Below are positions 1 through 6,549 of a DNA stretch of 15,382 bases, in pieces. The notes beneath the pieces are model-generated. The model searched no databases and had not been told where the DNA came from. It worked only from the letters and a program-made list of their open reading frames with translations. Location of the stretch: positions 289 through 15,670 of the forward strand of contig DOOI01000101.1 in assembly GCA_003512825.1 (NCBI GenBank), read 5' to 3'. How positions within the stretch are numbered: the first letter of the stretch is position 1; every line of letters starts with the position of its first letter. Both the position numbers and the translations under genes were made by a program. The stretch comes from Paracoccaceae bacterium (GTDB lineage Bacteria; Pseudomonadota; Alphaproteobacteria; Rhodobacterales; Rhodobacteraceae).

Positions 1-1242
1 CGCGTCCATCAAGACCGTTTTTTGCGGGAGGACGGTGTGGTGATGGTTGCGACCATCGCCTTCGGCATGGGGATCGACAAGCCCGATATCCGCTGGGTCG
101 CCCATGCCGACCTGCCAAAATCCATCGAAGCCTATTACCAAGAAATCGGCCGCGCCGGCCGCGACGGCGCGCCGGCCGACACGCTCACGCTCTATGGTCC
201 CGACGACATTCGCTTCCGCCGGACGCAAATTGACGAAGGCCTTGCCCCACCAGAACGCCGCCATGCGGATCACGGGCGCCTGAATGCCCTGCTTGGGCTG
301 GCAGAGGCCCTAAAGTGCCGTCGCCAAACGCTTTTGGGATATTTCGGGGAAACATCCGAGCCTTGTGGCAATTGCGATCTGTGCGAGACCCCGCCAGATA
401 TCTTCGACGCAACCACTCCGGTTCGCATGGCGCTCTCGGCGATATTGCGAACCGATGAGCGGTTCGGAGCTGGGCATGTCATCGATATCCTGATCGGCAA
501 TGCCACCGACAAAGTTCGCGAGCGCGGCCATGATGCGTTGCCAACATTCGCCGTGGGTCGAGACTGGAGCAAGCCGCAATGGGGCGCGATTTTCCGTCAG
601 ATGCTCGGCCATGATTTGATCCGCCCGGACGCCACCCGGCATGGCGCATTGGTTATGACAGCCGCTGCTGTACCCATTCTTAAAGGTGAGGCCAGCATCT
701 CGCTGCGAAAAGACGCGCTGCAAAGGCCAGAACGTCGTCCCGCAGTGCGAATGCTGGTCAGCGAAGAAGACGCCCCCCTCCTCTCCGCCCTCAAAGCCAA
801 GCGCCGGGCCTTGGCCGAAGCCGCAGGTGTGCCCGCCTATGTGATCTTCACCGACAAAACGTTAATAGAGATGGCCGAGACCCGCCCGCTGTCCCTAGAC
901 GCCATGGCCCATATATCGGGGGTCGGCGCCAAAAAGCTCGACCGCTATGGCCAAATTTTTCTGGAAACCATCCAAGGCCCCTCCCCCACCCCGCACCCCG
1001 CGAGGCAGAAGCTGGCTGGGCGCAACGAAGGCTCGCTTTACGACCAACTCCTTGCGAAACAAGCGCAATTGGCACGCGGAGAAGATGGGGCCGACAAGCC
1101 GATGTCTTGTCCCGCTCCCCTTTTGGCAAAAGTAGCTCAACTCAAGCCGCGCTCTCAAACCGACATGGTGCGGGTCTTGGGAGAAAAGCGTGCAGAGCGA
1201 TTTGGTGCAGCTTTTCTGGAAATACTGATCCATTCGTCCTAA
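1..1242 (+). CDS. recQ: ATP-dependent DNA helicase RecQ, C-terminal part (5' end cut by window)
   Basis: This is a 3'-5' superfamily-2 DNA helicase acting in recombinational repair and stalled-fork processing. The reading frame is open from base 1, so the window starts inside the gene, and the first in-frame TTG (22) is not a real start. Motif V ([15 protein letters not shown]) and motif VI ([10 protein letters not shown]) of the second RecA-like domain come first. The RecQ zinc-binding module follows, with four Cys at about bases 316-384 (CRR then CGNCDLC), and then the winged-helix RQC region. An HRDC domain lies at about 772-975 and ends in an [13 protein letters not shown] helix-hairpin-helix-like turn. 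A second, weaker HRDC-like segment sits at about 1033-1227. The N-terminal ATPase half (Walker A, DEAH) is outside the window. yaaA follows after 25 bp on the same strand. RecQ identity is clear; only the tandem HRDC reading is tentative. Confidence 0.96.
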   Translation, partial: RVHQDRFLREDGVVMVATIAFGMGIDKPDIRWVAHADLPKSIEAYYQEIGRAGRDGAPADTLTLYGPDDIRFRRTQIDEGLAPPERRHADHGRLNALLGLAEALKCRRQTLLGYFGETSEPCGNCDLCETPPDIFDATTPVRMALSAILRTDERFGAGHVIDILIGNATDKVRERGHDALPTFAVGRDWSKPQWGAIFRQMLGHDLIRPDATRHGALVMTAAAVPILKGEASISLRKDALQRPERRPAVRMLVSEEDAPLLSALKAKRRALAEAAGVPAYVIFTDKTLIEMAETRPLSLDAMAHISGVGAKKLDRYGQIFLETIQGPSPTPHPARQKLAGRNEGSLYDQLLAKQAQLARGEDGADKPMSCPAPLLAKVAQLKPRSQTDMVRVLGEKRAERFGAAFLEILIHSS

Positions 1243-1267
1243 TTCCTTTTCAAAGAGAGGAAAGCCT

Positions 1268-2014
1268 ATGCTCGTTGTCGTATCGCCTGCCAAGAAGCTG
1301 GATGAGGCCGCTGACCACCGTGACACAACTGTTCCAGAGTTCGCGGCCGACGCCGCAGCATTGGCTGAGATCGCGCGCGGCCTTGATGCAAAATCGCTCG
1401 GGAAGCTGATGGATATCTCTCCGAAGCTTGCAGAGCTGAACGTCGCGCGCTTTGCGGCATTCGGTCAACAGCCACAAAAGGCGGCCCTGTTTTCCTTTGC
1501 CGGGGATACCTATCAGGGTCTTGATGCCCAATCGCTGGATCAAGATGCACTGGATTGGGCGCAAAATCATCTTGGCATTCTTTCTGGACTTTATGGTGTG
1601 TTGCGGCCTTTCGATGCGATCGAGCCATATCGGCTGGAAATGGGCAGCCGGCTTAACACGCCGCGCGGTGCGTCGCTCTATCAATGGTGGGGCGCGCGGG
1701 TGACAGATGCGCTGAACGTTCGCGCAAAGGCAGTGGGGGCAAAAGCCCTCGTGAACTGTGCAAGCCAAGAGTATTTTGGCGCCGTTCAACCAGACAAGCT
1801 ACACGTCCCGGTAATCACGCCAGTGTTTCAGGACGAAAAAGACGGAGAGTTCCGGATCATCAGCTTCCATGCAAAGCGCGCACGCGGTGCAATGGCCCGC
1901 TTTATTATGGAGCGGCGGATCGTAGATATTGACGGGTTGAAGGACTTTGAAACAGGGGGCTACCGCTTCCATTCTTCTACTAACGATTCGAATTTGATGT
2001 ATTTTAGACGATAA
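1268..2014 (+). CDS. yaaA: Peroxide stress protein YaaA (DUF328/UPF0246 family)
   Basis: The 248-residue product matches the YaaA family in length (about 250 aa) and pattern. It starts MLVVVSPAKKLD, has the conserved ILSGLYGVLRPFDAIEPYRLEMG block at residues of about 100-123 (bases 1565-1636), and has an NCASQEYF segment and a C-terminal GGYRF/SN-L-F region. In E. coli YaaA is a cytoplasmic protein induced by OxyR that limits free intracellular iron during hydrogen peroxide stress; the fold binds DNA-like substrates. The ATG at 1268 is preceded by a purine-rich AGAGAGGAAAG site. The 25-bp gap to recQ suggests read-through from the repair gene, a plausible shared stress context. No OxyR-like operator is visible in the short gap. 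No strong terminator follows; a weak A+T stem-loop lies at 2033-2048. Confidence 0.95.
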   Translation: MLVVVSPAKKLDEAADHRDTTVPEFAADAAALAEIARGLDAKSLGKLMDISPKLAELNVARFAAFGQQPQKAALFSFAGDTYQGLDAQSLDQDALDWAQNHLGILSGLYGVLRPFDAIEPYRLEMGSRLNTPRGASLYQWWGARVTDALNVRAKAVGAKALVNCASQEYFGAVQPDKLHVPVITPVFQDEKDGEFRIISFHAKRARGAMARFIMERRIVDIDGLKDFETGGYRFHSSTNDSNLMYFRR

Positions 2015-2032
2015 GAACCACTGGGACAAAAT

Positions 2033-2048
2033 ATATCCTTTTGGATAT
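2033..2048 (+). terminator. Weak stem-loop after yaaA, possible terminator
   Basis: ATATCC (2033-2038) and GGATAT (2043-2048) form a perfect 6-bp stem with a TTTT loop, 18 bases after the yaaA stop codon. T-rich sequence follows (TATTTCCTTT, then ATTATTTTTG). The stem is mostly A-T pairs, so it would be a weak intrinsic terminator at best. Confidence 0.3.
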
Positions 2049-2190
2049 TATTTCCTTTAAAATTATTTTTGATTAGACTTTTGCATATATAACATCAGAA
2101 ATTCCAATTTCGTTAGCGATCCCTTCGCGCCAGTTTTAATCCAAACTTTCGGTCTGATTAAATATCCTTATGGGTGTTTTCAGAACGCTT

Positions 2191-2217
2191 TGGTGTGCGC
2201 CGGGTTGCTGCACACCA
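2191..2217 (+). repeat. 8-bp perfect inverted repeat (hairpin)
   Basis: TGGTGTGC at 2191-2198 is the exact reverse complement of GCACACCA at 2210-2217, with an 11-base loop. No T-run follows, so it is not a typical terminator. It lies in the non-coding spacer and could be an operator or part of a structured RNA. Confidence 0.5.
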
Positions 2218-2481
2218 CTCACCCCATTTATTCTCTTTATAGGCGATGGACTGCATTCACGCTTCATCCATGAGATGCCAGTTTATACAAATGAGTGTGG
2301 CAATGGTTGGCATGAATTTTGAATAATCGCTCAAAGAACTGTGCAAGTGACAAAGGTGGGGACCAAGATGTCGACAATCAATTGCAGAAACACCGAGTGA
2401 CTTTCTGGAGTGCATTGCGGCGATAGAAGGCCCGCGAAACACCCCTAAGACTTTGAATATGCAGTGACAATAGCGGAACAC

Positions 2482-2500
2482 CGCGGACTATGAGTCCGCG
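2482..2500 (+). repeat. 8-bp perfect inverted repeat with 3-base loop
   Basis: CGCGGACT (2482-2489), loop ATG, AGTCCGCG (2493-2500). This would be a very stable hairpin in RNA or a short-spacer operator in DNA. It has no following T-run. It lies about 90 bases upstream of the glycoside hydrolase start. Confidence 0.55.
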
Positions 2501-2552
2501 ACCCTAGAGGTATTTCCCAGTCACAGAGCATTCCTCAAGGAAAATTCCATAT

Positions 2553-2603
2553 CGCAGAACTTTCTGGTTCTGCGAGCGTAGGAGATATGTCGTGACGCAG
2601 AAC
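2553..2603 (+). promoter_or_regulatory. Three-arm alternating hairpin over the RBS and start of the glycoside hydrolase gene
   Basis: Arm A, CGCAGAAC (2553-2560), pairs perfectly with arm B, GTTCTGCG (2567-2574), over a 6-base loop. Arm A is repeated exactly as A' at 2596-2603, inside codons 2-4. B can therefore pair with either A or A'. The A-B hairpin leaves the ribosome-binding site TAGGAG (2579-2584) and the GTG start (2592) free. The B-A' hairpin would enclose both in its 21-base loop. What is seen is the repeat geometry; a translational switch is inference. The same three half-sites could instead be protein-binding operator sites on DNA. Confidence 0.55.
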
Positions 2604-4466
2604 GTGATCACTGATTTTGAAATTGGAAATGAAATCAAATCTGGTCTTTTTGGTGGCAACTTTCTTTTCCACAAAAATGACATCGGTGAATTAGGGAATT
2701 TCGACGAGGCTGTTCAAACCCTAGGGATCGAGGGCTTGCGCTATCCTGGTGGTGCGATTTCCGAAGTCCTGTTTGATATAAAAAACCCAGATGCACGGAT
2801 TGCGATTGATCCCGTGTCTGGCGACGAAGTGGAAGTTGTTCCGATCTCAGATTTTCTCGCCTTTGCAGCCGAAGTTGGCAGCGGCGTAACAATCGTGGTG
2901 CCGACCCGACATTACCTATCACTGGAAACAGACGCCTTGGGCGACCGTTTTGCCGAAGTAGACGAAAGCGCGCTCCGAACTTTCGCTACGGACGTGATGG
3001 AAGGCAAATACGGCCATGCAAAGATTGACGCCTTCGAGGTGGGCAATGAGTATTGGGGCGTGGGTGACTTCGACCAAGGGTCGATGTCCTCGCTCGAATA
3101 TGGTCGCGTTGCATCGGAAATGACGCGCATATTGGACGATGCACTGGGCGCAGCAGATACGGATCAAGATCCGAGTATCGTCGTGCAAATTGGCCTCAAT
3201 CATCGGGACGCAAACCTGCGCGAAGACTATATCGCGCATCTGACTGGTGCCGAGAAGTTGGCGGCGATTGAGTCAGATTACGGGATCGAGCTTGGGAGAG
3301 ATTATATTTTCAAGAGCGATGATCTGGATTGGGCCCGTATCGCCAACAAGATTATCATCAACGAGTTCGAAGCACTTGATGTGGTTGGGAAGGTGGATGG
3401 CATCTCGGCCCATGTCTACTCGCGTGCACCCGAGGATGAAGGCAGCCGCTACCGTCACTTCGATACAATCGAAAAAAGCTGGGGTGAAACGGGCAATGAT
3501 GTTGAGCTGTGGATCACCGAATGGAACCAAAAAGCAGTAACAAACCATTTCGACGCCAAGAATGATTTCGGCCTCAAGGCGGCGGGCGAGTTGATCGATC
3601 TGGTTGGTGTCTTTGGGCAAGAAGGTGTGACGGGAGCACATATCTGGGCAATTCAACACAACACCAAGACCGCGCTCACCGATCTGCAAACCAGCCCCGA
3701 CGCGGAAGTCTCGACCAACGCGACCGGAGAAATGTTCAAAATGATGCAGGAGAACTTGATCGGCACGCGTCTGGTAGACATGGACCTGAGCGCCGATCGC
3801 CCTGTTGCGTTTCAGGGCATGGGATATGAATTCCACGGATTTGCCTCTGAGACCAAATTCGTGGGCTATTTTTCATCGACCTCGGAGACGGAAGTAGATG
3901 TCGATCTCTCGCTACAAGGGATCGCGACGGGCTGGGAATCTGCCTCGATCACGCGTCTTGGCGTCGAAGAGGGCTGCAATCCGGGCGACCCGCGCTCGCC
4001 GCTGACGTTGAGCAATGAAGACCCTCACACCTCGCTTGAGGATGGCGAAATCATCACCTGTCTTGCGCCGTTTGAAATCTTGCAAGTCGTTTTGGAGAAC
4101 CCGAACTTTACACCGGAGATGAAGGCGGCGCTGACATTTTCTGGGCAAGGGGAGCCTATGCTGGTTGCAGAGGACGAAGAGTTTGAAGTCCTCGATATCG
4201 ATGAAAGCTTGGACACAGCTGCCAATACGCAAGCGCCTGCGGCCGCACCTGTGCTTTTTGCTGTGCCTATGAACTTTGATCTGGCGGACGCTGACGGGGT
4301 TGACCTCTTGATGCAAGCAACGGCAACCACCCTAGAAGAGGCACCGCAACTCGAAGAAGCCGCTCCAGAAGAAGCTGAAAGCTCGGAGTCGGGCGGCGGC
4401 GGCGGCCTTGAGGGGATGCTCGGCTTACTCCTTCTGCCACTTCTTGCCGTTTTGGGGATGGGTTGA
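2592..4466 (+). CDS. Predicted clan GH-A glycoside hydrolase with C-terminal hydrophobic tail
   Basis: This 624-residue protein is probably a polysaccharide- or glycoside-cleaving retaining enzyme; the exact family (GH39/GH51/GH79-like) and substrate are not known. An early LRYPGG strand (residues 49-54) is followed by FEVGNEYW, in which E153 is the likely acid/base. VELWITEWN follows, with E310 the likely nucleophile 157 residues later, as in clan GH-A TIM barrels. An AHVYS strand (273-277) lies between them. A beta-rich region follows at about 390-520, with the only two Cys (C462, C490). An Ala/Glu-rich acidic linker lies at 575-600, then Gly5 (601-605), and the tail ends LGLLLLPLLAVLGMG. 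No N-terminal signal peptide is present, so export by a type I-like route or tail-directed sorting is inferred. The GTG start is chosen because TAGGAG ends 7 bases upstream. The A+T-rich upstream spacer and the housekeeping neighbours suggest an accessory insertion. Confidence 0.75.
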   Translation: MTQNVITDFEIGNEIKSGLFGGNFLFHKNDIGELGNFDEAVQTLGIEGLRYPGGAISEVLFDIKNPDARIAIDPVSGDEVEVVPISDFLAFAAEVGSGVTIVVPTRHYLSLETDALGDRFAEVDESALRTFATDVMEGKYGHAKIDAFEVGNEYWGVGDFDQGSMSSLEYGRVASEMTRILDDALGAADTDQDPSIVVQIGLNHRDANLREDYIAHLTGAEKLAAIESDYGIELGRDYIFKSDDLDWARIANKIIINEFEALDVVGKVDGISAHVYSRAPEDEGSRYRHFDTIEKSWGETGNDVELWITEWNQKAVTNHFDAKNDFGLKAAGELIDLVGVFGQEGVTGAHIWAIQHNTKTALTDLQTSPDAEVSTNATGEMFKMMQENLIGTRLVDMDLSADRPVAFQGMGYEFHGFASETKFVGYFSSTSETEVDVDLSLQGIATGWESASITRLGVEEGCNPGDPRSPLTLSNEDPHTSLEDGEIITCLAPFEILQVVLENPNFTPEMKAALTFSGQGEPMLVAEDEEFEVLDIDESLDTAANTQAPAAAPVLFAVPMNFDLADADGVDLLMQATATTLEEAPQLEEAAPEEAESSESGGGGGLEGMLGLLLLPLLAVLGMG

Positions 4467-4488
4467 GAGGACGCCGCGGCGTCCTCTC
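4465..4488. terminator. 24-bp perfect palindrome between convergent genes, probable bidirectional terminator
   Basis: The half-site GAGAGGACGCCG is followed directly by its reverse complement CGGCGTCCTCTC. The palindrome begins inside the TGA stop (4464-4466) of the hydrolase and ends 10 bases before the stop of the convergent acyl-CoA dehydrogenase gene. Position and stability fit a shared terminator. There is no real T-run on either side, so it may instead be a transcript-end stabiliser or a protein site. Confidence 0.6.
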
Positions 4489-4498
4489 GCGCACAGTC

Positions 4499-5662
4499 TT
4501 ATGCACCATGCGGGCGCAGTAATTCACGGCTGATGATATGGCGCTGGATCTCGGAGGTCCCCTCCCAGATCCGCTCGACCCGCGCATCGCGCCAGATCCG
4601 TTCCAGAGGCAATTCATCCATCAAGCCCATACCGCCGTGGATCTGAATGGCCTCATCTGCGATCATCGCCAAGACTTCGGACGCCTTGAGCTTTGCCATA
4701 GCCATATCTGCATCGGTGACAGTGCCCGCTTCAAACTTCCACGCAGCCTCCCAAGTCAGCAGGTTCGCAGCCTTCAACTCCATGGCCATATCGGCCAGCT
4801 TAAAGCTAACACCTTGGAATTTGCCGATCTGTTGCCCGAACTGCTTTCGTGTCGCAGCATATTCGATGGACAGGGCAAGCGCACGGTCGGCCCGTCCAAG
4901 GCAGGTGGAGGCCACTTGTAACCGTGTCGCACCCAGCCATTGATTGGCCACTTCAAAACCCTTGTGCACTTCGCCCAAGACCGACGATGCAGGCAAGCGC
5001 ACATCGTCAAATTCCAAGACCGCATTCGTGTAGCCCCGATGGCTCACATTGCGATAGCCATCGCGGACGGTAAAACCCGGTGTGCCCTTGTCGACGAAAA
5101 ACGCCGTGATGCGCTTTTTCTTTCCACGCGGAGTGTCTTCTTCACCAGTCGCCATGAAGACAATCGCAAAGCCCGCGATATCTGCATGGCTGATAAAATG
5201 CTTGGTGCCGTTAAGCACCCAATCGCCTCCGTCAGGTCGCGCCGATGCCGTCATGCCGCGCAAATCCGACCCCGCGCCCGGCTCGGTCATGGCCAAACAA
5301 TCCCATGTTTCACCCCGGATGCAGGGATAGAGGTATTTCTCTTTTTGCTCCTCGGTGCCTGCGAGCAAAATATTTGAAGGGCGCGCAACGCAGGTCCAAT
5401 GCAAGGCATAATTGGCGCGGCCGAGTTCGCGTTCGTAAAGAAGCCAAGACAGCGTATCGAGCCCTGCACCGCCCACCTCTTCGGGCATATTTGCCGCGTA
5501 AAGCCCGGCGGCGCGGGCTTTGGTTTGTAGCTCGCGGATCAGATCCATCCGCAAATGGCCCGTGCGCTCCACCTCGGCTTCATGCGGATAAAGTTCCTTC
5601 TCGACGAAGGCGCGGGTGGTATCGACGATCATCTGCTGTTCTTCGGTCAGCGCGAAATGCAT
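4499..5662 (-). CDS. Acyl-CoA dehydrogenase family protein
   Basis: This 387-residue FAD-dependent enzyme introduces an alpha,beta double bond into an acyl-CoA and passes electrons to electron-transfer flavoprotein. Its length is typical for the family. The N-terminal helical domain has LTEEQQMIVDTTRAFV. The middle beta domain carries AMTEPGAGSDLRG and LNGTKHFISHA. The C-terminal helical domain holds ATRKQFGQQIGKFQ and IHGGMGLMDELPLERIWRDAR. It ends with RIWEGTSEIQR, whose glutamate (E367) is at the catalytic-base position used by medium-chain type enzymes. The acyl substrate cannot be read from the sequence. It is the second gene of a unit with the aldolase-like gene, with a 13-bp gap; its ribosome-binding site AAGGA overlaps the upstream TAA stop. 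The function of the pair is unknown; degradation of an acyl-CoA or amino-acid-derived compound is a guess. Confidence 0.95.
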   Translation of the reverse strand: MHFALTEEQQMIVDTTRAFVEKELYPHEAEVERTGHLRMDLIRELQTKARAAGLYAANMPEEVGGAGLDTLSWLLYERELGRANYALHWTCVARPSNILLAGTEEQKEKYLYPCIRGETWDCLAMTEPGAGSDLRGMTASARPDGGDWVLNGTKHFISHADIAGFAIVFMATGEEDTPRGKKKRITAFFVDKGTPGFTVRDGYRNVSHRGYTNAVLEFDDVRLPASSVLGEVHKGFEVANQWLGATRLQVASTCLGRADRALALSIEYAATRKQFGQQIGKFQGVSFKLADMAMELKAANLLTWEAAWKFEAGTVTDADMAMAKLKASEVLAMIADEAIQIHGGMGLMDELPLERIWRDARVERIWEGTSEIQRHIISRELLRPHGA

Positions 5663-5675
5663 GGGCAGTCAGTCC

Positions 5676-6419
5676 TTATTGGGCATAGTTGGAGCTTTCC
5701 TCATCGAGGATGGCTTTCAGTTCGGTCAGATGGCGCGTGTCTTGATCTGGGTATTCCTCCAGCTCGCGCGCGGTTTTCTCGGCAATCTCATGGGAAAGCA
5801 CGCGCAAGGGACGGCCCGTTTGCAACGCCCGAATATAGGTTTCGGCAGCGCGCTCAAAATAAAACAACCGATTGAACGTTTCGGCCACGGTAGCCCCCAC
5901 AATCATCACTCCATGATTGCCCATAATCACAACCTTCTTTTTGGGGTCGGTCATCATGGATGCAATACGTTCTCCCTCGGCTTCAAAAGCCAATCCGCCA
6001 TAGCTGGAATCGATGATTGTGCGGTTGTAGAAGGTGGCACTGTTTTGATCGATTGGCGGCAATGTGCTGTCGGCAAGGCTTGCCAACACGGTGGCGTGGA
6101 TCGAATGCACATGCATCGCGCAGCGTGCCCATGGGACATGCCGATGGATTGCTCCGTGCAAGCCCCAAGCCGTGGGATCAGGCGCGTTTGGTTGATCGAG
6201 CGTTGCAGGATCGGTTGCGTCAATCTCGATCAGATCTGACGCACGGATACGGGCGAAATGCATCTGATTGGGGTTCATCAAGAACCGGGTGCCCGCCTCG
6301 TTGACGGCCAGACTAAAATGGTTTGCAACGGCCTCGTGCATATTGAGCCGGGCGGTCCAGCGAAACGCAGCGGCGAGATCGACCCGATCTTCGCGAAAAT
6401 TTTGGTTGGAAATGGTCAT
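5676..6419 (-). CDS. Class II aldolase/adducin family protein
   Basis: The 247-residue cytoplasmic protein has the class II aldolase/adducin fold. The metal-binding histidines of the family are present: H103 and H105 in MHVHSIHATVL, and H169 in GNHGVMIVG. In an ungapped alignment with fuculose-1-phosphate aldolase, its catalytic Glu73 falls on A84. The protein resembles adducin-like members (HGAIHR) whose reaction is mostly unknown, so aldol cleavage should not be assumed. The start at 6419 is preferred over the upstream in-frame ATG (6536): a purine-rich GAGGGAGAGAA site lies directly before it and the family's N-terminal pattern begins here. The 39 extra residues from 6536 look like non-coding translation. 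It heads the two-gene unit with the acyl-CoA dehydrogenase and is divergent from amn. Confidence 0.9.
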   Translation of the reverse strand: MTISNQNFREDRVDLAAAFRWTARLNMHEAVANHFSLAVNEAGTRFLMNPNQMHFARIRASDLIEIDATDPATLDQPNAPDPTAWGLHGAIHRHVPWARCAMHVHSIHATVLASLADSTLPPIDQNSATFYNRTIIDSSYGGLAFEAEGERIASMMTDPKKKVVIMGNHGVMIVGATVAETFNRLFYFERAAETYIRALQTGRPLRVLSHEIAEKTARELEEYPDQDTRHLTELKAILDEESSNYAQ

Positions 6420-6480
6420 TTCTCTCTCCCTCTTCCCACCAGTCTCGGCGGGTGCGTGTCGGGGGTCTTGCCTGAATGCG

Positions 6481-6520
6481 ACTCTCTGGCCTTGAAAGCC
6501 TGCCTTGAGGCGAAGAGAGT
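6481..6520. promoter_or_regulatory. Inverted and direct repeats in the divergent aldolase/amn intergenic region
   Basis: ACTCTCT (6481-6487) and AGAGAGT (6514-6520) are exact inverted arms whose centres are 33 bp apart, about three helical turns. Between them GCCTTGA occurs twice in direct order (6489-6495 and 6502-6508). The 130-bp region must hold promoters for both divergent genes. The repeats are a candidate operator, though short arms like these can occur by chance. Confidence 0.3.
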
Positions 6521-6549
6521 GGGAATAGGAAATCAACGAGGCGCGCCCA

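Larger units (their letters stand above)
2015..2591. other. 577-bp structured non-coding spacer upstream of the glycoside hydrolase
   Basis: No convincing gene is visible here. The first half (about 2020-2180) is clearly richer in A+T than the flanking genes. Perfect inverted repeats are spaced through the region: TGGTGTGC (2191-2198) with GCACACCA (2210-2217); CGCGGACT (2482-2489) with AGTCCGCG (2493-2500); TTCCT (2531-2535) with AGGAA (2538-2542); and CGCAGAAC (2553-2560) with GTTCTGCG (2567-2574). The last is next to the downstream ribosome-binding site. A minus-strand open frame at 2257-2481 has no supporting features. The spacer may hold the promoter and a structured leader of the downstream gene, a small RNA, or decayed sequence from an insertion. 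No clear sigma-70 promoter could be assigned. Confidence 0.6.

Noticed and set aside
2257..2481. 74-codon minus-strand open frame in the spacer after yaaA
   Set aside because: No ribosome-binding site, no recognisable domain and an odd composition. It could be a fossil of a mobile element, but nothing in the sequence supports a specific family.
2482..2500. Short-loop hairpin considered as a tRNA anticodon arm or tRNA remnant
   Set aside because: The 3-base loop is too small for an anticodon loop, and no acceptor, D or T arm (GTTCGAATC-like) is found around it.
6420..6536. 39-residue N-terminal extension of the class II aldolase-like protein
   Set aside because: The extension is Arg/Gly-rich and would take up most of the divergent promoter region; the inner ATG at 6419 has a strong ribosome-binding site.
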